Source of the DNA: Bacteroidota bacterium
GTDB taxonomy: Bacteria > Bacteroidota > Bacteroidia > Flavobacteriales > Schleiferiaceae
Direction of reading: 5' to 3'
Assembly (NCBI GenBank): GCA_003023665.1
Contig: PXYR01000002.1
Coordinates: 1-40,234 of the forward strand
Length of the DNA: 40,234 nt
Below are positions 1 to 8,885 of this stretch, piece by piece. How positions within the stretch are numbered: position 1 is the first letter of the stretch; each line of letters begins with the position of its first letter. The position numbers and the translations under genes are program-made. The notes under the pieces are model-generated. The model had not been told where the DNA came from. It did no database searches and worked only from the letters and a program-made list of their open reading frames with translations.

Positions 1-804
1 GCCCGTAAACGAACTTTCATTTACAATGGATACGCCTTCAACCACAATGCCGTCTACCGGAATGCGTTCGCCAGGTTTAACCAAAACAATTTCATCTATC
101 TCAAGGTCGGCAACGTCAACCGTGTAAGCTGAACCGTCAACCATTCTTGTGGCTTGTTTAGGTTGCAAATCAAAAAGACTCTCTACGGCTTTGGCGTTCT
201 GTAATTTGCCCCTTTGCTCAAAATATTTACCGATTAGAATAAAAGCGATAATTAGACCTGCGCTTTCAAAATAGATTTCATGTTGTCCAAGAATCACGTT
301 ATATACGGAATAGCTATAGGCGGCAATACTTCCCAAGCTGATCAGAGTATCCATATTAAAACGTCCTATTTTAATCAGTGAAAATGCTTTTCTATGGATA
401 TTCCGTCCAAAATACCCGCTTAAAATGAGGGCTAGAACACCTTGGATGAGCAGATAGGGAAATGCTGTTTTGTGCGTCATTCCCAAATAAAGCAAGGGCA
501 GCGCAAAAAGAGGTGTAAAAAGAAGTTCAGTACGTTGACTTTTTAAAGCTTTTCGTTCGCGAGTAAATCGGTCTTCAATGGTTTCTTTTTCGGGTTTAAG
601 CGTATAGCCTGCTTGCGCTAATTTATCTACTAAAAGTTGAAGGTTGAACACATCTTGATCAATAGTGCCCTTGAAGGTTTGACTCGCGTAGCGAATGACA
701 ACCTCATCAAGCCCAGGACTGCCCTGAGCAATAGATGCCGCACTCTGTGCGCATCCAGAACAGGTCATCCCATTTATTGTCCAATTCACCTTCACTTTTG
801 CCAT
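1..804 (-). CDS. copA: Heavy-metal (copper-type) translocating P-type ATPase, N-terminal part; C-terminus runs off the left edge
   Basis: Minus-strand reading frame from ATG at 804: MAKVKVNWTINGMTCSGCAQSAASIAQGSPGLDEVVIRYASQTFKG... with HMA motif GMTCSGC, TM-rich region, then ...PGERIPVDGIVVEGVSIVNESSFTG typical of the P-type ATPase actuator domain. Absent from the ORF track because it is open at the edge. Confidence 0.88.
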   Translation of the reverse strand, partial: MAKVKVNWTINGMTCSGCAQSAASIAQGSPGLDEVVIRYASQTFKGTIDQDVFNLQLLVDKLAQAGYTLKPEKETIEDRFTRERKALKSQRTELLFTPLFALPLLYLGMTHKTAFPYLLIQGVLALILSGYFGRNIHRKAFSLIKIGRFNMDTLISLGSIAAYSYSVYNVILGQHEIYFESAGLIIAFILIGKYFEQRGKLQNAKAVESLFDLQPKQATRMVDGSAYTVDVADLEIDEIVLVKPGERIPVDGIVVEGVSIVNESSFTG

Positions 805-861
805 AAATCAAAGGTAGTAAATGTTTGTCCTGCGTATCTTCGTATAAATTATTCTGTACGA

Positions 862-2889
862 ATGAATCCATTGATAGAGTTTGGGAAAACCCCATTTGAA
901 AGTTTAGATTTTAACAAGATTGAACCAGAGCATTTTATGCCTGCGGCGTTGCATTGGATGGATGTTAGCAGAAAGAGAATTGATGCAATTTGTTCAAACA
1001 GTGAATTACCGTCGTTTAAAAACACCGTGGTAGAATTAGAGTTTTCAACGAAAGAGTTGAATATCGTGAGCGGATGTTTTTTCAATTTGAATAGCGCGGA
1101 AACCAATGAATATATCCAAAAGATAGCGCGTGAGTTAAGTCCAAAGCTATCCTTGTTTCATAATGAAACACTTTTGAATCAAAAGCTATTCGAACGCATA
1201 AAAGAAGTTTGGCAAAAAAGACAGGATTTTGTGCTGAGCACTGAGGACCATAGATTGTTGAAAGAAACCTATGAGGGATTTGTAAGGAATGGTGCTCTTC
1301 TACAAGGCGAACAGAGGGAGCAATTGAAGGCATACAGCGAAAAATTGAGTAAACTTTCTCTTTCCTTCGGCGAGAATGTACTCAAAGAAACTCAAAATTT
1401 TGAGTACCATACTACCCATGTAGAAGAATTAGATGGCCTTCCAGAAGGCACTGTTGAAGCTGCAAAATCTTTAGCCAAAGAGCGCAACAAAGAGGGATAT
1501 GTTTTTGGTTTGGACATGCCCACTTATATGAGTATTATGAAATATTCGAATTCTTCTAGTTTTCGCGAATATTTTTATCGTGCCTATAGCACAAGGGCCG
1601 CAAAGGGCAATGCTTTCAATAATGAGGAGAATATTAAAGAGCTTGTAAATACACGTCTTAATAAGGCACAGCTTCTTGGGTTTAGTTCTCACGCAGAATT
1701 AACGCTGCAAAAGAGAATGGCTAAGACCCCTGAAACCGTAATATCGTTTTTGAACGACCTGAAAGAACTTGCAAAACCTGCAGCAGTAAAAGACCTAAAG
1801 GAAGTTCAAAACTTTGCGGCAGAACATGGTCATCAAGGTGATGTAATGGCTTGGGATTTTAGCTATTGGTCAGAGAAGTTAAAGAAAGCAAAACTTGAAT
1901 TAGATGATACCCTCTTGAAGCCCTATTTCATGCTTGAAAATGTGCTCGATGGGGTTTTTGAGATCAGTGGGAAACTTTATGGCTTACGTTTTACAAAGAA
2001 TGATGAGATTGCTACGTATCATCCTGAGGTTGATGTGTACGAAGTGTATGACTCGAATGGTAATTTTTTAAGTTTATTGTATACGGACTTTTTCCCAAGA
2101 GAAGGCAAAAGAGCTGGTGCTTGGATGACCAGTTACCGCAGTATGCATGTACTAGATGGTAAAGAGGTAAGACCCCATATAAGTATCGTATGTAATTTCA
2201 CAAAGCCTACGGTAGATAAACCTTCATTGCTCACTTTTAACGAAGTGACTACGCTGTTTCACGAGTTTGGACATGCTCTCCATGGTATGATGGCTCGTGG
2301 GACTTATCCATCGTTAACAGGTACTAATGTGTATTGGGATTTTGTAGAACTACCTTCTCAAATTTTAGAGAATTGGTGTTACGAACCTGAGGCTCTAGAG
2401 CTTTTTGCCAAACATTATGAAACAGGCGAAATTTTACCTAAAATATATGTAGACAGAATAGTTGAAAGTCAACAGTTTATGGAAGGTTATATGACGCTTC
2501 GCCAATTGAATTTTGGTTATTTGGACATGGCTTATCACAATTTAAAGAGACCTTTGAAAAGTTCAATTACAGAATTCGAAAGGGCTGCTACCGCTGAGAC
2601 GCAATTGTTTTTACCTGTTGAAGGCTCCATATCGTCTACAGCATTCAGTCATATTTTCCAAGGAGGCTATAGTGCAGGATATTACAGTTACAAATGGGCG
2701 GAGGTTCTAGATGCAGATGCGTTCGAGCTTTTCAAGGAGAAAGGGATTTTCAATAAAGATGTCGCTTCACGTTTTGGTGAGATTTTGTCCCGTGGAGGAA
2801 CAGAGGCTCCTGACGAACTCTATCAGAAATTTAGGAATCGAAACCCAAGAGTAGAAGCGTTATTAAGGCGAGCTGGAATTGCCAGTTAG
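862..2889 (+). CDS. M3 family metallopeptidase (oligopeptidase A / peptidyl-dipeptidase Dcp type)
   Basis: HEFGHALHGMM zinc motif and full-length M3 family character. The listed ORF starts at 637, but that extension overlaps the divergent copA. ATG at 862 (MNPLIEFGKTPFESLDFNKIEPEHF) is the natural start. Confidence 0.93.
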   Translation: MNPLIEFGKTPFESLDFNKIEPEHFMPAALHWMDVSRKRIDAICSNSELPSFKNTVVELEFSTKELNIVSGCFFNLNSAETNEYIQKIARELSPKLSLFHNETLLNQKLFERIKEVWQKRQDFVLSTEDHRLLKETYEGFVRNGALLQGEQREQLKAYSEKLSKLSLSFGENVLKETQNFEYHTTHVEELDGLPEGTVEAAKSLAKERNKEGYVFGLDMPTYMSIMKYSNSSSFREYFYRAYSTRAAKGNAFNNEENIKELVNTRLNKAQLLGFSSHAELTLQKRMAKTPETVISFLNDLKELAKPAAVKDLKEVQNFAAEHGHQGDVMAWDFSYWSEKLKKAKLELDDTLLKPYFMLENVLDGVFEISGKLYGLRFTKNDEIATYHPEVDVYEVYDSNGNFLSLLYTDFFPREGKRAGAWMTSYRSMHVLDGKEVRPHISIVCNFTKPTVDKPSLLTFNEVTTLFHEFGHALHGMMARGTYPSLTGTNVYWDFVELPSQILENWCYEPEALELFAKHYETGEILPKIYVDRIVESQQFMEGYMTLRQLNFGYLDMAYHNLKRPLKSSITEFERAATAETQLFLPVEGSISSTAFSHIFQGGYSAGYYSYKWAEVLDADAFELFKEKGIFNKDVASRFGEILSRGGTEAPDELYQKFRNRNPRVEALLRRAGIAS

Positions 2890-4232
2890 CTCATTTTTAG
2901 AGTTTTATGACGAAACCGCCTGTACAAAGCGATTGAAGCTACAGTCAAACCAACAGTAAGCCCTACCCATACACCTATTGGACCCAATTCTAGAGTCACT
3001 CCTAGATAATAGCAGATCGGTAATGCGATTATCCAATAGGCTACAAAACATATAATTGTCGGGATATTTACATCTTTAATCCCTCTGAGCGCTCCTAAGG
3101 CTGTTGCTTGTATTCCATCTGGAAGTTGAAAGATTCCTGCAGCTACCATTAAAACAGTGGTATACTCTAGTACCTCAGAATCCATACTATAAAATTCAGG
3201 AAGGAAATTGCGAAGTACAATTAGAATAGTCATTGTAATGAGCATGAAAAAGAAAGTCAAATGAAAGAGGCTTTGTCCGGCTAATCTGAGCAATGGATAA
3301 TCTTTACGACCTAATTGGTTTCCTATTCTTATTGCAGCAGCAGCGCCTAATCCGCTAACCATCATATAGCTTACAGATGCAATATTTAATGCTATTTGAT
3401 GTGCAGCTTGTTGAACGGGGCCAATCATTCCTACTATCACTCCGCTCATTCCGAAAGCGCCTGCTTCAAAAACGTATTGCAGACCACTTGGAACGCCAAT
3501 GTTCAATATTTCCTTTATGGTTAGACCATTAATCTTTGAATTGCGCCAATGGGACCAATACAATGCGAATTTCTCTTTCTTTCTTATGTAGATCGCCATG
3601 CCTCCAAGCATAATGAATCGGGTAATTAATGTACTCACACCCGCGCCAATTAACCCGAGTTCAGGGAATGGCCCCCAGCCGGTAATCAATGGGTAATTCA
3701 AAATTACGTTCAAAAGGTTTGCAGCTAGACTTACTCGCATGGCGGCTTTTGTATCACTCAAACCTTCCGCAAATTGTTTAAATGCAAAAAAACTCATCAT
3801 CGGTAGAATAGAGAATCCTACGATATAAATATAAGGTAGTGCCGCTTCAACCACCCTTTCATCTTGGCCCAGCAAATAAGCACCTTGGGCAAAAATCATG
3901 ACTAATCCAAAAATCATCAATCCCATAATGCTGTTCAGAAGCAGTCCGTTTTTGAAATACTTGGTGGCTGCAGCGGGGTCATTTTCACCATCTGCTCCAG
4001 CAACAAGTGGTGTTAGACCATATGCAACACCTATAGCAAACACAATGGGAATTATAAGTATGGACGCTGCAAGACTTATGGCAGCTAGTGGGATAGTACC
4101 CAAAAACTTACCTACCATAATAGAATCAGCTACGCTTACCAGAATTTGACCTAATTGACCAATAATTACTGGATACGCTAGATTAAGACTGATTTTATAC
4201 TGTTCACTGTATGTACTCCAGCGGAAGAACAT
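2886..4232 (-). CDS. MATE family multidrug/sodium efflux transporter
   Basis: 448 aa, polytopic; N-terminal LAYPVIIGQLGQILVSVADSIMVGKFLGTIPLAA is typical of MATE/NorM proteins. Confidence 0.93.
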   Translation of the reverse strand: MFFRWSTYSEQYKISLNLAYPVIIGQLGQILVSVADSIMVGKFLGTIPLAAISLAASILIIPIVFAIGVAYGLTPLVAGADGENDPAAATKYFKNGLLLNSIMGLMIFGLVMIFAQGAYLLGQDERVVEAALPYIYIVGFSILPMMSFFAFKQFAEGLSDTKAAMRVSLAANLLNVILNYPLITGWGPFPELGLIGAGVSTLITRFIMLGGMAIYIRKKEKFALYWSHWRNSKINGLTIKEILNIGVPSGLQYVFEAGAFGMSGVIVGMIGPVQQAAHQIALNIASVSYMMVSGLGAAAAIRIGNQLGRKDYPLLRLAGQSLFHLTFFFMLITMTILIVLRNFLPEFYSMDSEVLEYTTVLMVAAGIFQLPDGIQATALGALRGIKDVNIPTIICFVAYWIIALPICYYLGVTLELGPIGVWVGLTVGLTVASIALYRRFRHKTLKMS

Positions 4233-4459
4233 TAAAGATTATAGCGGTCTACTTCGCGTTGGTAGAAGTTTTCAGCCTCTGTAATTAGGCTCTCTAATGT
4301 TTTAGTGAGATCCCCTTCACTCTCATCGCTAATATCATCCAGCCATTTTACTTCGTCATTTTCTAAATTGAGAATAAACGCGGGGAATTCAGTATGCACG
4401 ATGAAGATCGCATCAGGACTATCTGTATTATCTGCCACTAAGAATTTTGGAAAACTCAT
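4232..4459 (-). CDS. Small acidic hypothetical protein (75 aa), overlapping the MATE start (TAATG)
   Basis: Intact ORF with a TAnnTTTG element just upstream and a 1-nt stop/start overlap with the MATE gene. Family not recognised. Confidence 0.75.
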   Translation of the reverse strand: MSFPKFLVADNTDSPDAIFIVHTEFPAFILNLENDEVKWLDDISDESEGDLTKTLESLITEAENFYQREVDRYNL

Positions 4460-4487
4460 TTGCTTATGATTTTGCGCAAAAGTACGC

Positions 4488-5651
4488 TTATTTCCTTGCG
4501 AACTTGTCTACGCAAGATTTACTTATTGGATTTCCGCTCAAAATATGCAAGCGTTCCATTACATTCCGAAATTCGCGGATATTTCCCGTCCAATCGTAAT
4601 CTTGTAATACACTTATCGCATCGTTATCAATTCCTTTTGGACTTACGCCATATTCTTCAGCGATTGATTTTAAGAAGTGGTCTGCGAGCAATGGAACATC
4701 ACCTCTGCGCTCATTTAAACCTGGGACTTTCATAATAATGACGCCTAGACGGTGGAAGAGGTCTTCTCTAAATTTACCTTCTTCAATCATCTTTCTAAGG
4801 TTTTTATTGGTTGCAGCCAAAACACGTACATCAACCTTAATACTCTTGTCACCTCCAACCGGTGTGATTTTGTGTTCTTGCAAGGCACGGAGTACTTTTG
4901 CTTGTGCTCCAAGGCTCATATCACCTATTTCGTCAAGGAATAAAGTTCCTCCATGGGCCAATTCAAATTTCCCTTTGCGGTCTTTCTGGGCGCCTGTGAA
5001 TGCACCTTTTTTATGTCCAAAAAGTTCGCTTTCAATTAATTCTGCAGGTATTGCTGCACAATTAACTTCAATCATAGGGTTCTTTCTTCTTTCGCTTTGC
5101 TCATGAATCTGGTGCGCCACTAATTCTTTACCAGAGCCATTGGGTCCAGTAATAAGGACACGTGCTTCAGAAGGAGCAACCTTGGAAATAATATCTCTAA
5201 GCTCATTCATTCCATCACTTTCCCCAATCATCTTGTACTTTTTGCTCACGCGCTTTTTGAGCGTTTTCACTTCCGTTACCAATTCTTTTTGAGTCAACGC
5301 ATTACGCACTGTACTCAATAATCGATTGAGATCTGGAGGTTTTGGTAGATAATCGTAAGCACCTTTTTTTAAACAATCCACGGCTGTGTTGATATCGCCG
5401 TGACCAGATATCATAATTACAGGAACATCTGCATTGATAGACATCATGTGTTCAAGAACTTCAACACCGTCTTTATGCGGCATTTTTATGTCACAGAAAA
5501 CTAGATCCCAATTCCCTTCACCGAATAATTCAACAGCTGATTTACCGTCTTCCGCTTCGTGGATATCATTATTAGGATCTTCTTCAAGCAAGATCTTTTT
5601 GAGGACTCGACGAATAGCAACTTCATCTTCTATTAGTAATATTCTGCTCAT
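4488..5651 (-). CDS. Sigma-54-dependent response regulator (receiver + AAA+ domain, no C-terminal HTH)
   Basis: Receiver domain (MSRILLIEDEVAIRRVLKK, DIKMP, K in CLKKGAYDYLPKP), Walker A GPNGSGKE, GAFTGA loop (HKKGAFTGA), Walker B GGTLFLDEIGD. Ends ...NIREFRNVMERLHILSGNPISKSCVDKFARK without a Fis-type helix-turn-helix. Confidence 0.94.
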   Translation of the reverse strand: MSRILLIEDEVAIRRVLKKILLEEDPNNDIHEAEDGKSAVELFGEGNWDLVFCDIKMPHKDGVEVLEHMMSINADVPVIMISGHGDINTAVDCLKKGAYDYLPKPPDLNRLLSTVRNALTQKELVTEVKTLKKRVSKKYKMIGESDGMNELRDIISKVAPSEARVLITGPNGSGKELVAHQIHEQSERRKNPMIEVNCAAIPAELIESELFGHKKGAFTGAQKDRKGKFELAHGGTLFLDEIGDMSLGAQAKVLRALQEHKITPVGGDKSIKVDVRVLAATNKNLRKMIEEGKFREDLFHRLGVIIMKVPGLNERRGDVPLLADHFLKSIAEEYGVSPKGIDNDAISVLQDYDWTGNIREFRNVMERLHILSGNPISKSCVDKFARK

Positions 5652-5661
5652 ACTTTATACG

Positions 5662-6594
5662 TTATACAGCACCGTTCTCTTCGTCAGTATTAGGGTGAAT
5701 TTCTCCGGCTCCCACAATTCCGTCGCCAAATTGGGTAATTCTGTCTGGTCCGCGCCAAACTGTACGCTGAGGAAAAGGAATGATAATTTTGTTCGCTCTA
5801 AATTGTTGGTCAATTTCAAATCTTAAATCGCTTTTTATTTTTTCTACAAAAAACAAATCGCGGGTATAGAAATTAAGCTCGAATACAAGGGCACTATCAC
5901 CAAAGTCTTTCAATAATACTAGCGGTTTCTCTTTATCATCAGCTTTGGGGTGCTCTAAAGCAATTTTATAAAGGATGTCTGAAACTTGTGCAGTATCGCT
6001 CCCGAAAGCGACACTTACATTAACGGCAAAACGAGTTGTTTCTTCGCTATGCGTTAAATTAATGACTGTTTCATTAGTCAATTTGGAATTGGGTACAATG
6101 ATTAGAATATCATCCCTTGTTCTGACTGTGGTAGTTCTGAGACCAACTGCTTCTACTTTCCCAATTTGGTTTTCTAATTGAATAATGTCACCTACACTTA
6201 AGGTGCGCTCCATGAGTATGATTACTCCTGCGCTCAAGTCTTTGAATGCATCCTGAAGACCAAGGCCTAAACCCACAAAGAGCGCGGTTGACGCAGCTAA
6301 AAGGGCAGTAACCTTAACGCCAATTGTTTCTAAGGCAATAACAATTACTACGGTATAGATGATGTATTTAGAAATCTGCAGAATAGTGTAGCGTCTTCCT
6401 TCATCATATTGCTCTCCCGCTTTGCTTCGCAAGAAGATTTTTTTCAATAGCCAGAATCCATAGCGTGCGCTTGCAAAAAGCAGCAATACTTGTAAAAGGC
6501 CTTTAACAGAAAGCCTGAAAAAGTCGGTAGACCAAATTCCAAAACTTAAGAATTCTTTAATCCACTCTTGGATATTATTTAATACTTCAACCAT
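5662..6594 (-). CDS. Small-conductance mechanosensitive channel (MscS family)
   Basis: GLGLGLQDAFKDLSAGVIILMERTLSVGDIIQLENQIGKVEAVGLRTTTVRTRDD matches the MscS pore/beta domain pattern. Confidence 0.94.
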   Translation of the reverse strand: MVEVLNNIQEWIKEFLSFGIWSTDFFRLSVKGLLQVLLLFASARYGFWLLKKIFLRSKAGEQYDEGRRYTILQISKYIIYTVVIVIALETIGVKVTALLAASTALFVGLGLGLQDAFKDLSAGVIILMERTLSVGDIIQLENQIGKVEAVGLRTTTVRTRDDILIIVPNSKLTNETVINLTHSEETTRFAVNVSVAFGSDTAQVSDILYKIALEHPKADDKEKPLVLLKDFGDSALVFELNFYTRDLFFVEKIKSDLRFEIDQQFRANKIIIPFPQRTVWRGPDRITQFGDGIVGAGEIHPNTDEENGAV

Positions 6595-7886
6595 TTATAT
6601 AATTCCTTCCAGGTAACTTTTTTTCCGTACATCAATATACCAACTCGATAGATTTTTCCTGCTAATGCCACCACGCCAAAAAATGTGCCTACTAAAATTA
6701 AAGCACTTAAGCCTATTTGCCATATAGGAACACCAAAAGGTAGGCGAATCATCATACTTATTGGTGAAGTCAAGGGAATCATGCTCATCCAGAACGCTAA
6801 GGGTCCATTAGGATCTTGAATTACATTCATTGCCGTGGTGATTGCAATAATCATTGGAGCGGTAACAGGTAACATAAATTGCTGTGAGTCTGCTTCTTGG
6901 TCAATCGCTGAGCCTAGTGCAGCAAAAAGAGCACTGTATAAGAAGTAGCCTCCAAAGAAATAGAATACAAATCCACTTAAAACCACAGGGAAATTGATGC
7001 TATTGAGCATGGAGAACAAGTTTGTTTGATCCACTGTACTTAAATCCGGTGAACCAGGGCCTGCTGGAACTTGCTGCGCAAAAATCTCGGGATAGATAAA
7101 AGTACTGACCACGGCGTAAATTGTGCCCGACAAGATGACCCAAATAAGAAATTGTACCACGCCAACTAATCCAATTCCAAGAATTTTACCCATCATTAAT
7201 TGTCTTGGTCGCACACTAGAGATAATGACCTCTACAATCCGGCTTGTTTTTTCTTCTATTACACCGCGCATTACTTGAACTGCATAGAAAAATATGAAGA
7301 AGTAAATGAGAATACCAGCAATATAACCAAGTCCCATTTTTAGCGGTGTTGCGCTTGTTTCCTCGTTGCCTTCTTCTCCCATAGTAAAGCTCTTAATAGT
7401 CACTTTAGTCTTGGTTTGAGACACTACCTCAGGGTCTACGCCTTGGCGAATGAGCTTTTGCTGATTTATTTTTTCTTCTAACTGACGCTCAACAAATCGC
7501 TGCAGATCAATTCCTATATCTTCTTTTCCAAAAAGAAGAATATTGTTCTTAATAAAATCCGGGTCCCATCCATTCCCAGAAGGGATATATAATAGGGCAT
7601 CTTTATCCGATTCCCTTAAAAATGTTTTCCCTGTTTCCAAGTCAAATTCATTTGGATTCAAGTACTCCAACGAAAATTGTGAAGTACCTTCTTCGGGAAC
7701 CAAAATAGAGGGTTCATCTAAGACAATTATGCTCTTATCATCCTCTGGCATTGATGCGAGTAATCCAGGAACTATCATTACCGCGGCTAGAAGCAGCGGT
7801 GCTAATAAAGTCATCAATAAGAATGTTTTTTTGCGTACGCGTGTGATGAATTCACGCTGAATAATCAGTAGGATGGGGCTTTTCAT
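6579..7886 (-). CDS. ABC transporter permease (NatB/ABC-2 type)
   Basis: N-terminal TM, long extracytoplasmic domain, then TM cluster. Follows the ATPase with a 4-nt overlap. Confidence 0.88.
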   Translation of the reverse strand: MKSPILLIIQREFITRVRKKTFLLMTLLAPLLLAAVMIVPGLLASMPEDDKSIIVLDEPSILVPEEGTSQFSLEYLNPNEFDLETGKTFLRESDKDALLYIPSGNGWDPDFIKNNILLFGKEDIGIDLQRFVERQLEEKINQQKLIRQGVDPEVVSQTKTKVTIKSFTMGEEGNEETSATPLKMGLGYIAGILIYFFIFFYAVQVMRGVIEEKTSRIVEVIISSVRPRQLMMGKILGIGLVGVVQFLIWVILSGTIYAVVSTFIYPEIFAQQVPAGPGSPDLSTVDQTNLFSMLNSINFPVVLSGFVFYFFGGYFLYSALFAALGSAIDQEADSQQFMLPVTAPMIIAITTAMNVIQDPNGPLAFWMSMIPLTSPISMMIRLPFGVPIWQIGLSALILVGTFFGVVALAGKIYRVGILMYGKKVTWKELYKWLKY

Positions 7887-8785
7887 GAGTTCAAAGGTTT
7901 AGGTCCGTTATTCACTATATCAATGAAGATATCACTAACTCGCGGCAATACTTCCTCAAAACCAAGCAACTGATTTTCTTTAGCTAATTTTTGAATTAAT
8001 GCACTTGGATAAGCTTCGCTTTTAATTGTTGCCGTGTGTCCTGTATGTTGTAAGTCTCTATGCAAAACATCCATTCCTGAAAAGGTCTGTTGCTCTTTTG
8101 TCGTAAAGGCGTAAGTACCGTTCATGTAATGCTTTCGAATATCCAATAAAAGGCCTTCTACCATAACCTTACCGTTATTTATTAGACCTATATGGTCACA
8201 TATTTCTTCCACACTTTCCATACGGTGAGTAGAAAAAATAACCGTAGCGCCTTCTTGATTTAACCGTTTTATTTCGTTTTTAATCAAATTCGTATTGATA
8301 GGATCAAAACCAGTAAAAGGTTCGTCAAATATCAACAGGGCTGGCTTGTGAAGAACGGTGGTTACAAACTGTACCTTTTGTGCCATTCCCTTACTCAAGT
8401 CCTCAACCTTCTTTTCCCAAAAGTCTTCCATTTCAAGGCGAACAAACCATTCTTTGGCTCTTGATTTAGCTTCTGAACTACTTAGACCTTTAAGCTTAGC
8501 CAAATACAAAACTTGCTCCCCAACCTTCATTTTCTTATACAGACCACGCTCTTCAGGCAAATAACCTATTCGTCCTATATCTGCAGGCTTCAATGGTTCG
8601 TTGTCAAATAACACTACGCCGCTATCCGGAGCAGTTATTTGATTCATTATTCTGATAAAGGAAGTTTTTCCAGCTCCATTTGGACCAAGTAATCCATAAA
8701 TGCTTCCTGAGGGAATATTTAAGTTGATGTTTGCTAGTGCTACTTTATTACCGTATTGCTTACGGACATCTTTTGCTCTTATCAT
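7883..8785 (-). CDS. ABC transporter ATP-binding protein (NatA-like)
   Basis: Walker A GPNGAGKTS, signature LSKGMAQKVQF, Walker B LLIFDEPFTGFDP. Confidence 0.94.
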   Translation of the reverse strand: MIRAKDVRKQYGNKVALANINLNIPSGSIYGLLGPNGAGKTSFIRIMNQITAPDSGVVLFDNEPLKPADIGRIGYLPEERGLYKKMKVGEQVLYLAKLKGLSSSEAKSRAKEWFVRLEMEDFWEKKVEDLSKGMAQKVQFVTTVLHKPALLIFDEPFTGFDPINTNLIKNEIKRLNQEGATVIFSTHRMESVEEICDHIGLINNGKVMVEGLLLDIRKHYMNGTYAFTTKEQQTFSGMDVLHRDLQHTGHTATIKSEAYPSALIQKLAKENQLLGFEEVLPRVSDIFIDIVNNGPKPLNS

Positions 8786-8796
8786 ACGTTTTAGGT

Positions 8797-8814
8797 TTCG
8801 ACTGCTCTGTCGAA
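8797..8814. repeat. Perfect inverted repeat TTCGAC-N6-GTCGAA in the natA-like 5' region
   Basis: ttcgac tgctct gtcgaa read directly; lies 12-29 nt upstream of the natA-like ATG (minus strand). Confidence 0.7.
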
Positions 8815-8831
8815 TGAGTTAGGTTGTACTG

Positions 8832-8864
8832 GGAAATAAAACTCCCGTCTTAATGACAGGAGTT
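8832..8864 (-). terminator. Probable Rho-independent terminator after grpE-dnaJ
   Basis: Minus strand: aactcctgtc-attaa-gacgggagtt followed by T-rich ttttattt; one mismatch in the stem. Confidence 0.75.
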
Positions 8865-8885
8865 GGAAGTTAGCAAATTCAAAAG

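Noticed and set aside
637-861. N-terminal extension of the M3 peptidase ORF (75 codons)
   Set aside because: It lies antisense to copA, has no family character, and a natural ATG occurs at 862.
4738-5106. 122-aa plus-strand ORF inside the sigma-54 regulator
   Set aside because: Antisense to a clear conserved gene; no recognisable family and no promoter seen.
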